Source: Calliopsis andreniformis (taxonomy: Eukaryota; Arthropoda; Insecta; Hymenoptera; Andrenidae). Taken from it: a stretch of 64,000 nt of DNA. This document shows positions 1-11,236 of the stretch, piece by piece. Positions within the stretch are counted from its first letter, which is position 1; every line of letters begins with the position of its first letter. A model generated the notes under the pieces. It worked only from the letters and a program-made list of their open reading frames with translations, had not been told where the DNA came from and made no database searches. The stretch covers positions 744,001 to 808,000 of the forward strand of contig NW_027480548.1 in assembly GCF_051401765.1 (NCBI RefSeq), read 5' to 3'. The position numbers and the translations under genes were made by a program.

Positions 1-1425
1 TGATTGAATATTGAGGATTGAGAATTGAGGTTTGAGGATTGAGGATTGATGATTGAGGATTGAGGATTGAGTATTGAAGATTGAGTATTTATGCCTGAGG
101 ATTGAGGACCGAGGATTGAGGATTGTGAATTGAGTATGAGGACTGAGGGTTGAGGATTGAGGTTTGAGGAATGAGGATTGAGGGTTGGGGAATCAGGATT
201 GAGGATTGAGAATTGAGGATTGGGGATTGAAGATTGAGTATTGAGGATTGAAGATTGAGGATTGAGGATTGAAGATTGAATATTGATGATTGAAGATTGA
301 GGATTGAGGATTGAGGATTGAGGATTGAGGTTGAGGATTGAAGATTGAGGATTGGGGATTGAGGATTGACGATTGAGGATTGAGTATTGGGGATTGAGAA
401 CTGAGGATTGAGGATTGAAAGTGAGTATTGAGGATTGAAGATTGAGGATTGAGATTTGATTATTGAATATTGTGGATTGAGTATTGAACCATGAGTATTC
501 AGAATATTCTATTGAGTATTGAGAATTGAGGATTGATGGTTGAGTATTGAGGATTGATGGCTGAGGGTTGTGTCTTGAATATTGAGGATTGATGATTGAG
601 GATTGAGGATACAGCATTGAGGATTGAAGATTGAGTATTGATGATTGAATATTCAGGATTGAGGATTGAGGTTTGAGGATTGAGGACGAGGACTGACGGT
701 TGAGGATTGAGGATTGAGGATTGAGGATTGAGCATTGAGGACTGAAGATTGATGACTGGGGACTGAGGATTGAAGATTGAGTATTAAGGATTGAAGATTC
801 GGGTTGAGGATCTAGGATTGGAGATTGATTATTGAGGATTGAGGATTGGGTATTGAGGATTGAAGAATGAGGATTGAGGATTGAGGATTCAGGATTGATG
901 ATTGAAGATTGAGTATTGAGGATTGAACATTGAGGATTGAGGATTGAGAATTGAGGATTGGGGATTGAAGATTGAGTATTGAGGATTGGAGATTGAGGAT
1001 TGGAGGTTGATTATTGTGGATTGAAGATTGAGGTTTGAGGATTGAGGATTGAGGATTGGGGATTGAGGATTGAGGATTGAGGATTGAAGATTGAGGATTG
1101 AGAATTGAGTGTTGAGGATTGAGGTTTGAGGACTGAGGATTGAAGATTGAGGATTGGGTATTGCGGATTGAACATTGAGGATTGAGGATTGAGGATTGAG
1201 GATTGAGGATTGAGGACTGAAGATTGAATATTGATGGTTGATGATTGAGGATTGAGGATTGAGGGTTGTGGATTGAGGACGAGAACTGAGGGTTGAGTAT
1301 TGATGTGTGATGTCTGAGGATTGAGGATTGAGGATTGAGAGTTGAGGATTGAGGATTGAAGATTGAGGATTGGGTATTGAGGATTGAAGAATGAGGATTG
1401 AGGATTGAGGATTCAGGATTGAGGA
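1..1425 (+). repeat. HOR block, copy of 3579-5002
   Basis: This stretch matches 3579-5002 at an offset of 3578, shown by cassette A (486 versus 4064) and by the same order of variant heptamers around it. One single-base indel is visible: GGGG near 1058 against GGG near 4636. Similarity stops near 1425, where the other copy jumps to sequence like that from 1795 onward. No gene is seen. Confidence 0.88.
486..544 (+). repeat. Punctuation cassette A, copy 1
   Basis: Begins GAACCATGAG, holds the 10-bp palindrome AGAATATTCT at 501-510, then ATTGAGTATTGAG and GATGGTTGAG. Preceded by GAGATTTGATTATTG and followed by the non-heptameric GGGTTGTGTCTTG. Confidence 0.9.
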
Positions 1426-1794
1426 TTGAAGATTGAGTATTGAGGATTGAACATTGAGGATTGAGGATTGAGAATTGAGGATTGGGGATTGAAGATTGAG
1501 TATTGAGGATTGAAGATTGAGGATTGAGGATTGAGGATTGAGGATTGAGGATTGAAGATTGAGGATTGAGGATTGAGGATTGAGGATTGAGGATTGAGGA
1601 TTGAAGATTGAATATTGATGATTGAAGATTGAGTATTGAGGATTGAGGATTGAGGATTGAGGTTGAGGATTGAAGATTGAGGATTGGGGATTGAGGATTG
1701 ACGATTGAGGATTGAGTATTGGGGATTGAGAACTGAGGATTGAGGATTGAAATTGAGTATTGAGGATTGAGGATTGAGGATTGAAGATTGAGGA
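1426..1794 (+). repeat. HOR segment of about 369 bp missing from the neighbouring copy
   Basis: The copy at 3579-6378 follows this region at offset 3578 up to about 1425, then at offset 3208 from about 1795, so it lacks these roughly 370 bases. The segment is matched elsewhere: 1441 corresponds to 10801 (offset 9360), with the same run of variants. A deletion in the 5.0 kb copy is the simplest reading. Confidence 0.8.
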
Positions 1795-3240
1795 TTGACG
1801 ATTGAGGATTGTCGATTGAGGATTGAAGATTGAGTATTGAGGATTGAAGGTTGAGGATTGAGGATTGAGTACTGATGATTGAGGATTGAGGATTGAGGAT
1901 TGAGGATTGAAGATTGAGGATTGATGATTGAGGATTGAGAATTGAGAATTGAGGATGAGGGCTGAGGGTTGAGGATTGAGGTTTGGGAATTGGGGATTGA
2001 GGATTGAGGATTGAGGATTGAGGATTGAGGATTGAGGATTGAGGATTGAGGATTGAGTATTGAAGATTGAGTATTGATCACTGAGGATTGAGGATTGAGG
2101 ATTGAGGATTGAGGATTGAAGATTGAATATTGAGGATATAAGATTGAGGATTGATGATTGAGGATTGAGGATGGAGGATGAGGGCTGAGGGTAGAGGGTT
2201 GAGGTTTGAGGACAGAGGACTGAGGATTGAGGTTTGAGAATTGAGGATTGAGGATTGAGGATTGAAGATTGAGGATTGGGTATTGAGTATTGAAGAATGA
2301 GGATTGAGGATTGAGGATTGAGGATTGAGGGTTGAAGATTGAGTATTGAGGAGTGAAGATTGACGATTGAGGATTACGGATTGAGGATTGAGGATTGAGG
2401 ATTGAGGATTGAAGATTGAGTATTGAGGATTGAAGATTGACGATTGAGAATTAAGGATTGAAGATTGAGGATTAAGGATTGAAGATTGGGGATTGAGGAT
2501 CTAGGATTGGAGGTTGATTATTGAGGATTGAAGATTGAGAATTGAGGATTGATGATTGAGTATTGACAACTGAGGATGAGGACTGAGAGTTGAGGATTGA
2601 GGTTTGAGGAATGGGGATTGAGGTTTGAGGATTGAGGATTGAGGATTGAGGATTGAGGATTGAGTATTGAAGATTGAGTATTGATGCCTGAGGATTGTGG
2701 ATTGGGGATTGAGGATTGAGGATTGAGGATTGAAGGTTGAGGATTGAGAATTGAGTGTTGAGGATTGTTGTTTGAGGACTGAGGATTGAGGATTGAGGAT
2801 TGAGGCTTGCGGATTGAGGATTGAGGATTGAAGATTGAGGATTGAGGATTGAGGATGAGGGCTGAGAGTTGAGGATTGAGGTTTGAGGTCTGAGGACTGA
2901 GGATTGAGGATTGAGAATTGAGGATTGAGGATTGAGGATTGAAGATTGAGGATTGGCGACTGAGTGTTGAGGGTTGAGTGATGAGAATTGATGTTTGTGG
3001 ATAGAGATTTGAAGATTGCAGATTGAGTATTGAGTATTGAAATGTGTGAATTGATGATATTCTATTGAGGACTGAGAATTGACGGCTGATTGTTGAGGAC
3101 TGAGGTCTGAAGATTGAGGATTCAGGATTGTGGATTCAGGATTGAGGTTTGAGGACTGAGAATTGAGGACTGAGTATTGAGAATTGAGGATTGAAGATTG
3201 AGAATTGAGGATTGAGGATTGAGGATTGAGGATTGAAGAT
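1795..3240 (+). repeat. HOR block carrying cassette B, three copies
   Basis: The block matches about 5003-6378 (offset 3208) and about 8045-9420 (offset 6250). Markers are the GGATATAAG landmark at 2134, 5342 and 8384 and cassette B at 3039, 6247 and 9289. Near 3195 this copy lacks 21 bases (three heptamers) that are present near 9440. Confidence 0.88.
3039..3098 (+). repeat. Punctuation cassette B, copy 1
   Basis: Begins GAAATGTGTGAATTGATG, then ATATTCTATTGAGGACTG, GACGGCTGATTG and TTGAGG. About 100 bases upstream are also degenerate (GAGTGATGAG, GTTTGTGGATAGAG, ATTTGAAGATTGCAG). Confidence 0.9.
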
Positions 3241-5002
3241 TGAGGATTGGGCATTGCGGATTGAACATTGAGGATTGAGGATTGAGGATTGAGGATTGAG
3301 GATAGAGGACTGAAGACTGAATATTTATGATTGAAGATTGAGGATTCAGGATTGAGGGTTGTGGATTGAGGACGAGAACTGAGGGTTGAGTATTGATGTT
3401 TGAGGTCTGGGGATTGAGGATTGAGGATTGAGGATTGAGGATTGAAGGTTGCGGATTGGGTATTGAGGATTGAAGAATGACGATTGAGGATTGAGGATTG
3501 AGTATTGAGGATTGAGGATTGAGGATTGAGGATTGAGGATTGAGGATAGAGGATTGAGGATTGCAGATTGAGTATTGATGATTGAATATTGAGGATTGAG
3601 AATTGAGGTTTGAGGATTGAGGATTGATGATTGAGGATTGAGGATTGAGTATTGAAGATTGAGTATTTATGCCTGAGGATTGAGGACCGAGGATTGAGGA
3701 TTGTGAATTGAGTATGAGGACTGAGGGTTGAGGATTGAGGTTTGAGGAATGAGGATTGAGGGTTGGGGAATCAGGATTGAGGATTGAGAATTGAGGATTG
3801 GGGATTGAAGATTGAGTATTGAGGATTGAAGATTGAGGATTGAGGATTGAAGATTGAATATTGATGATTGAAGATAGAGGATTGAGGATTGAGGATTGAG
3901 GATTGAGGTTGAGGATTGAAGATTGAGGATTGGGGATTGAGGATTGACGATTGAGGATTGAGTATTGGGGATTGAGAAATGAGGATTGAGGATTGAAAGT
4001 GAGTATTGAGGATTGAAGATTGAGGATTGAGATTTGATTATTGAATATTGTGGATTGAGTATTGAACCATGAGTATTCAGAATATTCTATTGAGTATTGA
4101 GAATTGAGGATTGATGGTTGAGTATTGAGGATTGATGGCTGAGGGTTGTGTCTTGAATATTGAGGATTGATGATTGAGGATTGAGGATACAGCATTGAGG
4201 ATTGAAGATTGAGTATTGATGATTGAATATTCAGGATTGAGGATTGAGGTTTGAGGATTGAGGACGAGGACTGACGGTTGAGGATTGAGGATTGAGGATT
4301 GAGGATTGAGCATTGAGGACTGAAGATTGATGACTGGGGACTGAGGATTGAAGATTGAGTATTAAGGATTGAAGATTCGGGTTGAGGATCTAGGATTGGA
4401 GATTGATTATTGAGGATTGAGGATTGGGTATTGAGGATTGAAGAATGAGGATTGAGGATTGAGGATTCAGGATTGATGATTGAAGATTGAGTATTGAGGA
4501 TTGAACATTGAGGATTGAGGATTGAGAATTGAGGATTGGGGATTGAAGATTGAGTATTGAGGATTGGAGATTGAGGATTGGAGGTTGATTATTGTGGATT
4601 GAAGATTGAGGTTTGAGGATTGAGGATTGAGGATTGGGATTGAGGATTGAGGATTGAGGATTGAAGATTGAGGATTGAGAATTGAGTGTTGAGGATTGAG
4701 GTTTGAGGACTGAGGATTGAAGATTGAGGATTGGGTATTGCGGATTGAACATTGAGGATTGAGGATTGAGGATTGAGGATTGAGGATTGAGGACTGAAGA
4801 TTGAATATTGATGGTTGATGATTGAGGATTGAGGATTGAGGGTTGTGGATTGAGGACGAGGACTGAGGGTTGAGTATTGATGTGTGATGTCTGAGGATTG
4901 AGGATTGAGGATTGAGAGTTGAGGATTGAGGATTGAAGATTGAGGATTGGGTATTGAGGATTGAAGAATGAGGATTGAGGATTGAGGATTCAGGATTGAG
5001 GA
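3241..5002 (+). repeat. HOR block carrying cassette A
   Basis: The second half is the partner of 1-1425, and the cassette A region recurs at 10335 (offset 6271) and 16301. The interval from cassette B (3039) to cassette A (4064) is 1025 bases against 1046 in most other copies. The 21-base difference is the three-heptamer gap near 3195. Confidence 0.85.
4064..4122 (+). repeat. Punctuation cassette A, copy 2
   Basis: Palindrome at 4079-4088. It lies 3578 bases from copy 1, with matching flanks. Confidence 0.9.
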
Positions 5003-6400
5003 TTGACGATTGAGGATTGTCGATTGAGGATTGAAGATTGAGTATTGAGGATTGAAGGTTGAGGATTGAGGATTGAGTACTGATGATTGAGGATTGAGGA
5101 TTGAGGATTGAGGATTGAAGATTGAGGATTGATGACTGAGGATTGAGAATTGAGAATTGAGGATGAGGGCTGAGGGTTGAGGATTGAGGTTTGGGAATTG
5201 GGGATTGAGGATTGAGGATTGAGGATTGAGGATTGAGGATTGAGGATTGAGGATTGAGGATTGAGTATTGAAGATTGAGTATTGATCACTGAGGATTGAG
5301 GATTGAGGATTGAGGATTGAGGATTGAAGATTGAATATTGAGGATATAAGATTGAGGATTGATGATTGAGGATTGAGGATGGAGGATGAGGGCTGAGGGT
5401 AGAGGGTTGAGGTTTGAGGACAGAGGACTGAGGATTGAGGTTTGAGAATTGAGGATTGAGGATTGAGGATTGAAGATTGAGGATTGGGTATTGAGTATTG
5501 AAGAATGAGGATTGAGGATTGAGGATTGAGGATTGAGGGTTGAAGATTGAGTATTGAGGAGTGAAGATTGACGATTGAGGATTACGGATTGAGGATTGAG
5601 GATTGAGGATTGAGGATTGAATATTGAGTATTGAGGATTGAAGATTGACGATTGAGAATTAAGGATTGAAGATTGAGGATTAAGGATTGAAGATTGGGGA
5701 TTGAGGATCTAGGATTGGAGGTTGATTATTGAGGATTGAATATTGAGAATTGAGGATTGATGATTGAGTATTGACAACTGAGGATGAGGACTAAGAGTTG
5801 AGGATTGAGGTTTGAGGAATGGGGATTGAGGTTTGAGGATTGAGGATTGAGGATTGAGGATTGAGGATTGAGTATTGAAGGTTGAGTATTGATGCCTGAG
5901 GATTGTGGATTGGGGATTGAGGATTGAGGATTGAGGATTGAAGGTTGAGGATTGAGAATTGAGTGTTGAGGATTGTTGTTTGAGGACTGAGGATTGAGGA
6001 TTGAGGATTGAGGCTTGCGGATTGAGGATTGAGGATTGAAGATTGAGGATTGAGGATTGAGGATGAGGGCTGAGAGTTGAGGATTGAGGTTTGAGGTCTG
6101 AGGACTGAGGATTGAGGATTGAGAATTGAGGATTGAGGATTGAGGATTGAAGATTGAGGATTGGCGACAGAGTGTTGAGGGTTGAGTGATGAGAATTGAT
6201 GTTTGTGGATAGAGATTTGAAGATTGCAGATTGAGTATTGAGTATTGAAATGTGTGAATTGATGATATTCTATTGAGGACTGAGAATTGACGGCTGATTG
6301 TTGAGGACTGAGGTCTGAAGATTGAGGATTCAGGATTGTGGATTCAGGATTGAGGTTTGAGGACTGAGAATTGAGGACTGAGTATTGAGAATTGAGGATT
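5003..6400 (+). repeat. HOR block, copy of 1795-3170
   Basis: It matches at offset 3208, including GGATATAAG at 5342 and cassette B at 6247. After about 6,420 it departs from its partner and passes directly to cassette A at 6499, only 252 bases after B instead of about 1046. About 794 bases are therefore missing or replaced. Confidence 0.85.
6247..6306 (+). repeat. Punctuation cassette B, copy 2
   Basis: Offset 3208 from copy 1. It is the only B followed closely by A. Confidence 0.9.
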
Positions 6401-6498
6401 GAGGTTTGAGGATTGAGGATTGAAGATTGAGAATTGAGTATTGAGGATTGAAGATTGAGGATTGAGATTTGATTATTGAATATTGTGGATTGAGTATT

Positions 6499-6557
6499 GA
6501 ACCATGAGTATTCAGAATATTCTATTGAGTATTGAGAATTGAGGATTGATGGTTGAG
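6499..6557 (+). repeat. Punctuation cassette A, copy 3
   Basis: Palindrome at 6514-6523. It sits only 252 bases after cassette B, so the usual intervening block is missing. Confidence 0.9.
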
Positions 6558-6931
6558 TATTGAGGATTGATGGCTGAGGGTTGTGTCTTGAATATTGAGG
6601 ATTGAGGATTGAGGATTGAGGATAGAGCACTGAGGATTGAAGATTGAGTATTGATAATTGAATATTGAGGATTGAGGATTGAGGTTTGAGGATTGAGGAC
6701 GAGGGCTGACGGTTGAGGATTGAGGTTTGAGGATTGAGGATTGTGGATTGAGGACTGAGGATTGAGGATCGAGGATTGAGCATTGAGGATTGAAGATTGA
6801 TGACTGCGGATTGAGGATTGAAGATTGAGTATTAAGGATTGAAGATTGGGGATTGAGGATCTAGGATTGGAGATTGATTATTGAGGAATGAAGATAGAGG
6901 ATTGAGGATTGAGGATTGAGAATTGAGAATT

Positions 6932-6951
6932 GAGGATGAGGACTGAGGGTT
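6932..6951 (+). repeat. Register-shift phrase (example)
   Basis: GAGGATGAGGACTGAGGGTT contains a six-base unit (GAGGAT) in place of seven. This phrase or its GAGGATGAGGGCTGAGGG form recurs throughout, for example near 11,611, 14,680, 21,386, 30,823, 33,271 and 37,293, and steps the heptamer phase back by one each time. Confidence 0.85.
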
Positions 6952-8040
6952 GAGGATTGAGGATTGAGGTTTGAGGCATGAGGATTGAGGGTTGAGGATT
7001 AAGGATTGAGGATTGAGGATTGAGTATTGAAGATTGAGTATTGATGCCTGAGGATTGAGGATCGAGGATTGAGGATTGAGGATTGGAGATTGATTATTGA
7101 GGATTGAAGATTGAGGATTGAGGATTGAGGATTGAGAATTGAGAATTGAGAATTAAGTATGAGGTCTGAGGGTTGAGGATTGAGGTTTGAGGAATGAGGA
7201 TTGAGGGTTGGGGAATGAGGATTGAGGATTGAGGATTGAGGATTGAGCATTGAAGACTGAGTATTGATGCCTGAGGATTGAGGATTGAGGATTGATGATT
7301 GAGGATCGAGGATTGAAGATTGAGAATTGAGGACTGAAGATTGAGGATTGAGGATTGAGGATTGAGGATTGAGGATGGAGGATGAGGGCTGAGGATTGAG
7401 GATTGAGGATTGAGAAATGAGGATTGAGGATTGAGGATTGAAATTGGGGATTGGGTATTGAGGATTGAAGAATGAGGATTGAGGAATTAGGATTGAGGTT
7501 TGAGGATTCAGGATTGAAGATTGAGGATTGGGTATTGAGGATTGAAGAATGAGGATTGAGGATTGAGGATTGAGGATTGAGCATTGAAGATTGAGTGTTG
7601 AGAATTGAAGATTGAGGATTGAGTATTGAGGATTGAGGATTGAGGATTGAAGATTGAGTATTGAGGATTGATGATTGAGGATTGAGTATTGAGGATTGAG
7701 GATTCAGGGTTGAAGATTGAGGATTGAGGATTGAGGATTGAGGATTGAGGATTGAGGATTGAGGATTGAAGATTGAATATTGATGATTGAATATTGAGGA
7801 CCGAGGATTGAGGGTTGTGGATTGAGGACGAGGACTGAGGGTTGAATATTGATGTTTGAGGTCTGAGGATTAAGGATTGAGGATTGAGAATTGAGGATTG
7901 AGGATTGAGGATTGAAGATTGAGGATTGGGCATTGAGGATTGAAGAATGAGGATTGAGGATTGAGGTTTGAGGATTGAGGATTGCAGATTGAGTATTGAG
8001 GATTGAAGATTGAGGATTGAGGATTGAGGATTGAAGATTG

Positions 8041-9100
8041 AGGATTGACGATTGAGGATTGTCGATTGAGGATTGAAGATTGAGTATTGAGGATTGAAGG
8101 TTGAGGATTGAGGATTGAGTACTGATGATTGAGGATTGAGGATTGAGGATTGAGGATTGAAGATTGAGGATTGATGATTGAGGATTGAGAATTGAGAATT
8201 GAGGATGAGGGCTGAGGGTTGAGGATTGAGGTTTGGGAATTGGGGATTGAGGATTGAGCATTGAGGATTGAGGATTGAGGATTGAGGATTGAGGATTGAG
8301 GATTGAGTATTGAAGATTGAGTATTGATCACTGAGGATTGAGGATTGAGGATTGAGGATTGAGGATTGAAGATTGAATATTGAGGATATAAGATTGAGGA
8401 TTGATGATTGAGGATTGAGGATGGAGGATGAGGGCTGAGGGTAGAGGGTTGAGGTTTGAGGACAGAGGACTGAGGATTGAGGTTTGAGAATTGAGGATTG
8501 AGGATTGAGGATTGAAGATTGAGGATTGGGTATTGAGTATTGAAGAATGAGGATTGAGGATTGAGGATTGAGGATTGAGGGTTGAAGATTGAGTATTGAG
8601 GAGTGAAGATTGACGATTGAGGATTACGGATTGAGGATTGAGGATTGAGGATTGAGGATTGAATATTGAGTATTGAGGATTGAAGATTGACGATTGAGAA
8701 TTAAGGATTGAAGATTGAGGATTAAGGATTGAAGATTGGGGATTGAGGATCTAGGATTGGAGGTTGATTATTGAGGATTGAAGATTGAGAATTGAGGATT
8801 GATGATTGAGTATTGACAACTGAGGATGAGGACTGAGAGTTGAGGATTGAGGTTTGAGGAATGGGGATTGAGGTTTGAGGATTGAGGATTGAGGATTGAG
8901 GATTGAGGATTGAGTATTGAAGGTTGAGTATTGATGCCTGAGGATTGTGGATTGGGGATTGAGGATTGAGGATTGAGGATTGAAGGTTGAGGATTGAGAA
9001 TTGAGTGTTGAGGATTGTTGTTTGAGGACTGAGGATTGAGGATTGAGGATTGAGGCTTGCGGATTGAGGATTGAGGATTGAAGATTGAGGATTGAGGATT
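8041..9100 (+). repeat. HOR block, third copy of the 1.8-2.85 kb block
   Basis: Offset 6250 from 1795, with GGATATAAG at 8384. It leads without a break into the 9.1-15.05 kb unit. Confidence 0.83.
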
Positions 9101-9288
9101 GAGGATGAGGGCTGAGAGTTGAGGATTGAGGTTTGAGGTCTGAGGACTGAGGATTGAGGATTGAGAATTGAGGATTGAGGATTGAGGATTGAAGATTGAG
9201 GATTGGCGACAGAGTGTTGAGGGTTGAGTGATGAGAATTGATGTTTGTGGATAGAGATTTGAAGATTGCAGATTGAGTATTGAGTATT

Positions 9289-9348
9289 GAAATGTGTGAA
9301 TTGATGATATTCTATTGAGGACTGAGAATTGACGGCTGATTGTTGAGG
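9289..9348 (+). repeat. Punctuation cassette B, copy 3
   Basis: Offset 6250 from copy 1; first B of the 6-kb tandem pair. Confidence 0.9.
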
Positions 9349-10334
9349 ACTGAGGTCTGAAGATTGAGGATTCAGGATTGTGGATTCAGGATTGAGGTTT
9401 GAGGACTGAGAATTGAGGACTGAGTATTGAGAATTGAGGATTGAGGTTTGAGGATTGAGGATTGAAGATTGAGAATTGAGGATTGAGGATTGAGGATTGA
9501 GGATTGAAGATTGAGGATTGGGCATTGCGGATTGAACATTGAGGATTGAGGATTGAGGATTGAGGATTGAGGATTGAGGACTGAAGACTGAATATTTATG
9601 ATTGAAGATTGAGGATTCAGGATTGAGGGTTGTGGATTGAGGACGAGAACTGAGGGTTGAGTATTGATGTTTGAGGTCTGGGGATTGAGGATTGAGGATT
9701 GAGGATTGAGGATTGAAGGTTGAGGATTGGGTATTGAGGATTGAAGAATGACGATTGAGGATTGAGGATTGAGTATTGAGGATTGAGGATTGAGGATTGA
9801 GGATTGAGGATTGAGGATAGAGGATTGAGGATTGCAGATTGAGTATTGATGATTGAATATTGAGGATTGAGAATTGAGGTTTGAGGATTGAGGATTGATG
9901 ATTGAGGATTGAGGATTGAGTATTGAAGATTGAGTATTTATGCCTGAGGATTGAGGACCGAGGATTGAGGATTGTGAATTGAGTATGAGGACTGAGGGTT
10001 GAGGATTGAGGTTTGAGGAATGAGGATTGAGGGTTGGGGAATGAGGATTGAGGATTGAGAATTGAGGATTGGGGATTGAAGATTGAGTATTGAGGATTGA
10101 AGATTGAGGATTGAGGATTGAAGATTGAATATTGATGATTGAAGATTGAGGATTGAGGATTGAGGATTGAGGATTGAGGTTGAGGATTGAAGATTGAGGA
10201 TTGGGGATTGAGGATTGACGATTGAGGATTGAGTATTGGGGATTGAGAACTGAGGATTGAGGATTGAAAGTGAGTATTGAGGATTGAAGATTGAGGATTG
10301 AGATTTGATTATTGAATATTGTGGATTGAGTATT

Positions 10335-10393
10335 GAACCATGAGTATTCAGAATATTCTATTGAGTATTGAGAATTGAGGATTGATGGTTGAG
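10335..10393 (+). repeat. Punctuation cassette A, copy 4
   Basis: Palindrome at 10350-10359, 1046 bases after B at 9289 and 843 before copy 5. Confidence 0.9.
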
Positions 10394-11177
10394 TATTGAG
10401 GATTGATGGCTGAGGGTTGTGTCTTGAATATTGAGGATTGATGATTGAGGATTGAGGATACAGCATTGAGGATTGAAGATTGAGTATTGATGATTGAATA
10501 TTCAGGATTGAGGATTGAGGTTTGAGGATTGAGGACGAGGACTGACGGTTGAGGATTGAGGATTGAGGATTGAGGATTGAGCATTGAGGACTGAAGATTG
10601 ATGACTGGGGACTGAGGATTGAAGATTGAGTATTAAGGATTGAAGATTCGGGTTGAGGATCTAGGATTGGAGATTGATTATTGAGGATTGAGGATTGAGA
10701 GTTGAGGATTGAGGATTGAAGATTGAGGATTGGGTATTGAGGATTGAAGAATGAGGATTGAGGATTGAGGATTCAGGATTGAGGATTGAAGATTGAGTAT
10801 TGAGGATTGAACATTGAGGATTGAGGATTGAGAATTGAGGATTGGGGATTGAAGATTGAGTATTGAGGATTGAAGATTGAGGATTGAGGATTGAGGATTG
10901 AGGATTGAGGATTGAAGATTGAGGATTGAGGATTGAGGATTGAGGATTGAGGATTGAGGATTGAAGATTGAATATTGATGATTGAAGATTGAGGATTGAG
11001 GATTGAGGATTGAGGACTGAGGTTGAGGATTGAAGATTGAGGATTGGGGATTGAGGATTGACGATTGAGGATTGAGTATTGGGGATTGAGAACTGAGGAT
11101 TGAGGATTGAAATTGAGTATTGAGGATTGAAGATTGAGGATTGAGATTTGATTATTGAATATTGTGGATTGAGTATT

Positions 11178-11236
11178 GAACCATGAGTATTCAGAATATT
11201 CTATTGAGTATTGAGAATTGAGGATTGATGGTTGAG
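11178..11236 (+). repeat. Punctuation cassette A, copy 5
   Basis: Palindrome at 11193-11202. The downstream flank reads GGGTTTTGTCTTG where other copies have GGGTTGTGTCTTG. Confidence 0.9.

Larger units (their letters stand above)
6401..8040 (+). repeat. HOR block related to 11.1-12.6 kb
   Basis: Cassette A at 6499 corresponds to 11178 (offset 4679), and the match at that offset continues to about 7250. Beyond that the two regions stay alike but with indels, so the offset drifts. The rest is heptamer variants with no non-repeat sequence. Confidence 0.78.

Noticed and set aside
501..510. Functional heat-shock element in AGAATATTCT
   Set aside because: Only one GAA-NN-TTC pair is present. The preceding TTC is one base out of the canonical spacing and no gene follows, so it is kept only as an observation about the palindrome.
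499..735. 78-residue frame repeated at 4077, 10348, 14294, 16314 and 21000
   Set aside because: The identical length simply reflects repeated copies of the cassette A region, with a shared stop from GTATTCAG and a shared chance CAT. Overlapping longer frames in other phases carry the same heptad.
2134..2142. TATA-box or -10 promoter element in GGATATAAG
   Set aside because: The TATAA string is isolated, has no partner element, and lies in duplicated satellite with no gene downstream.
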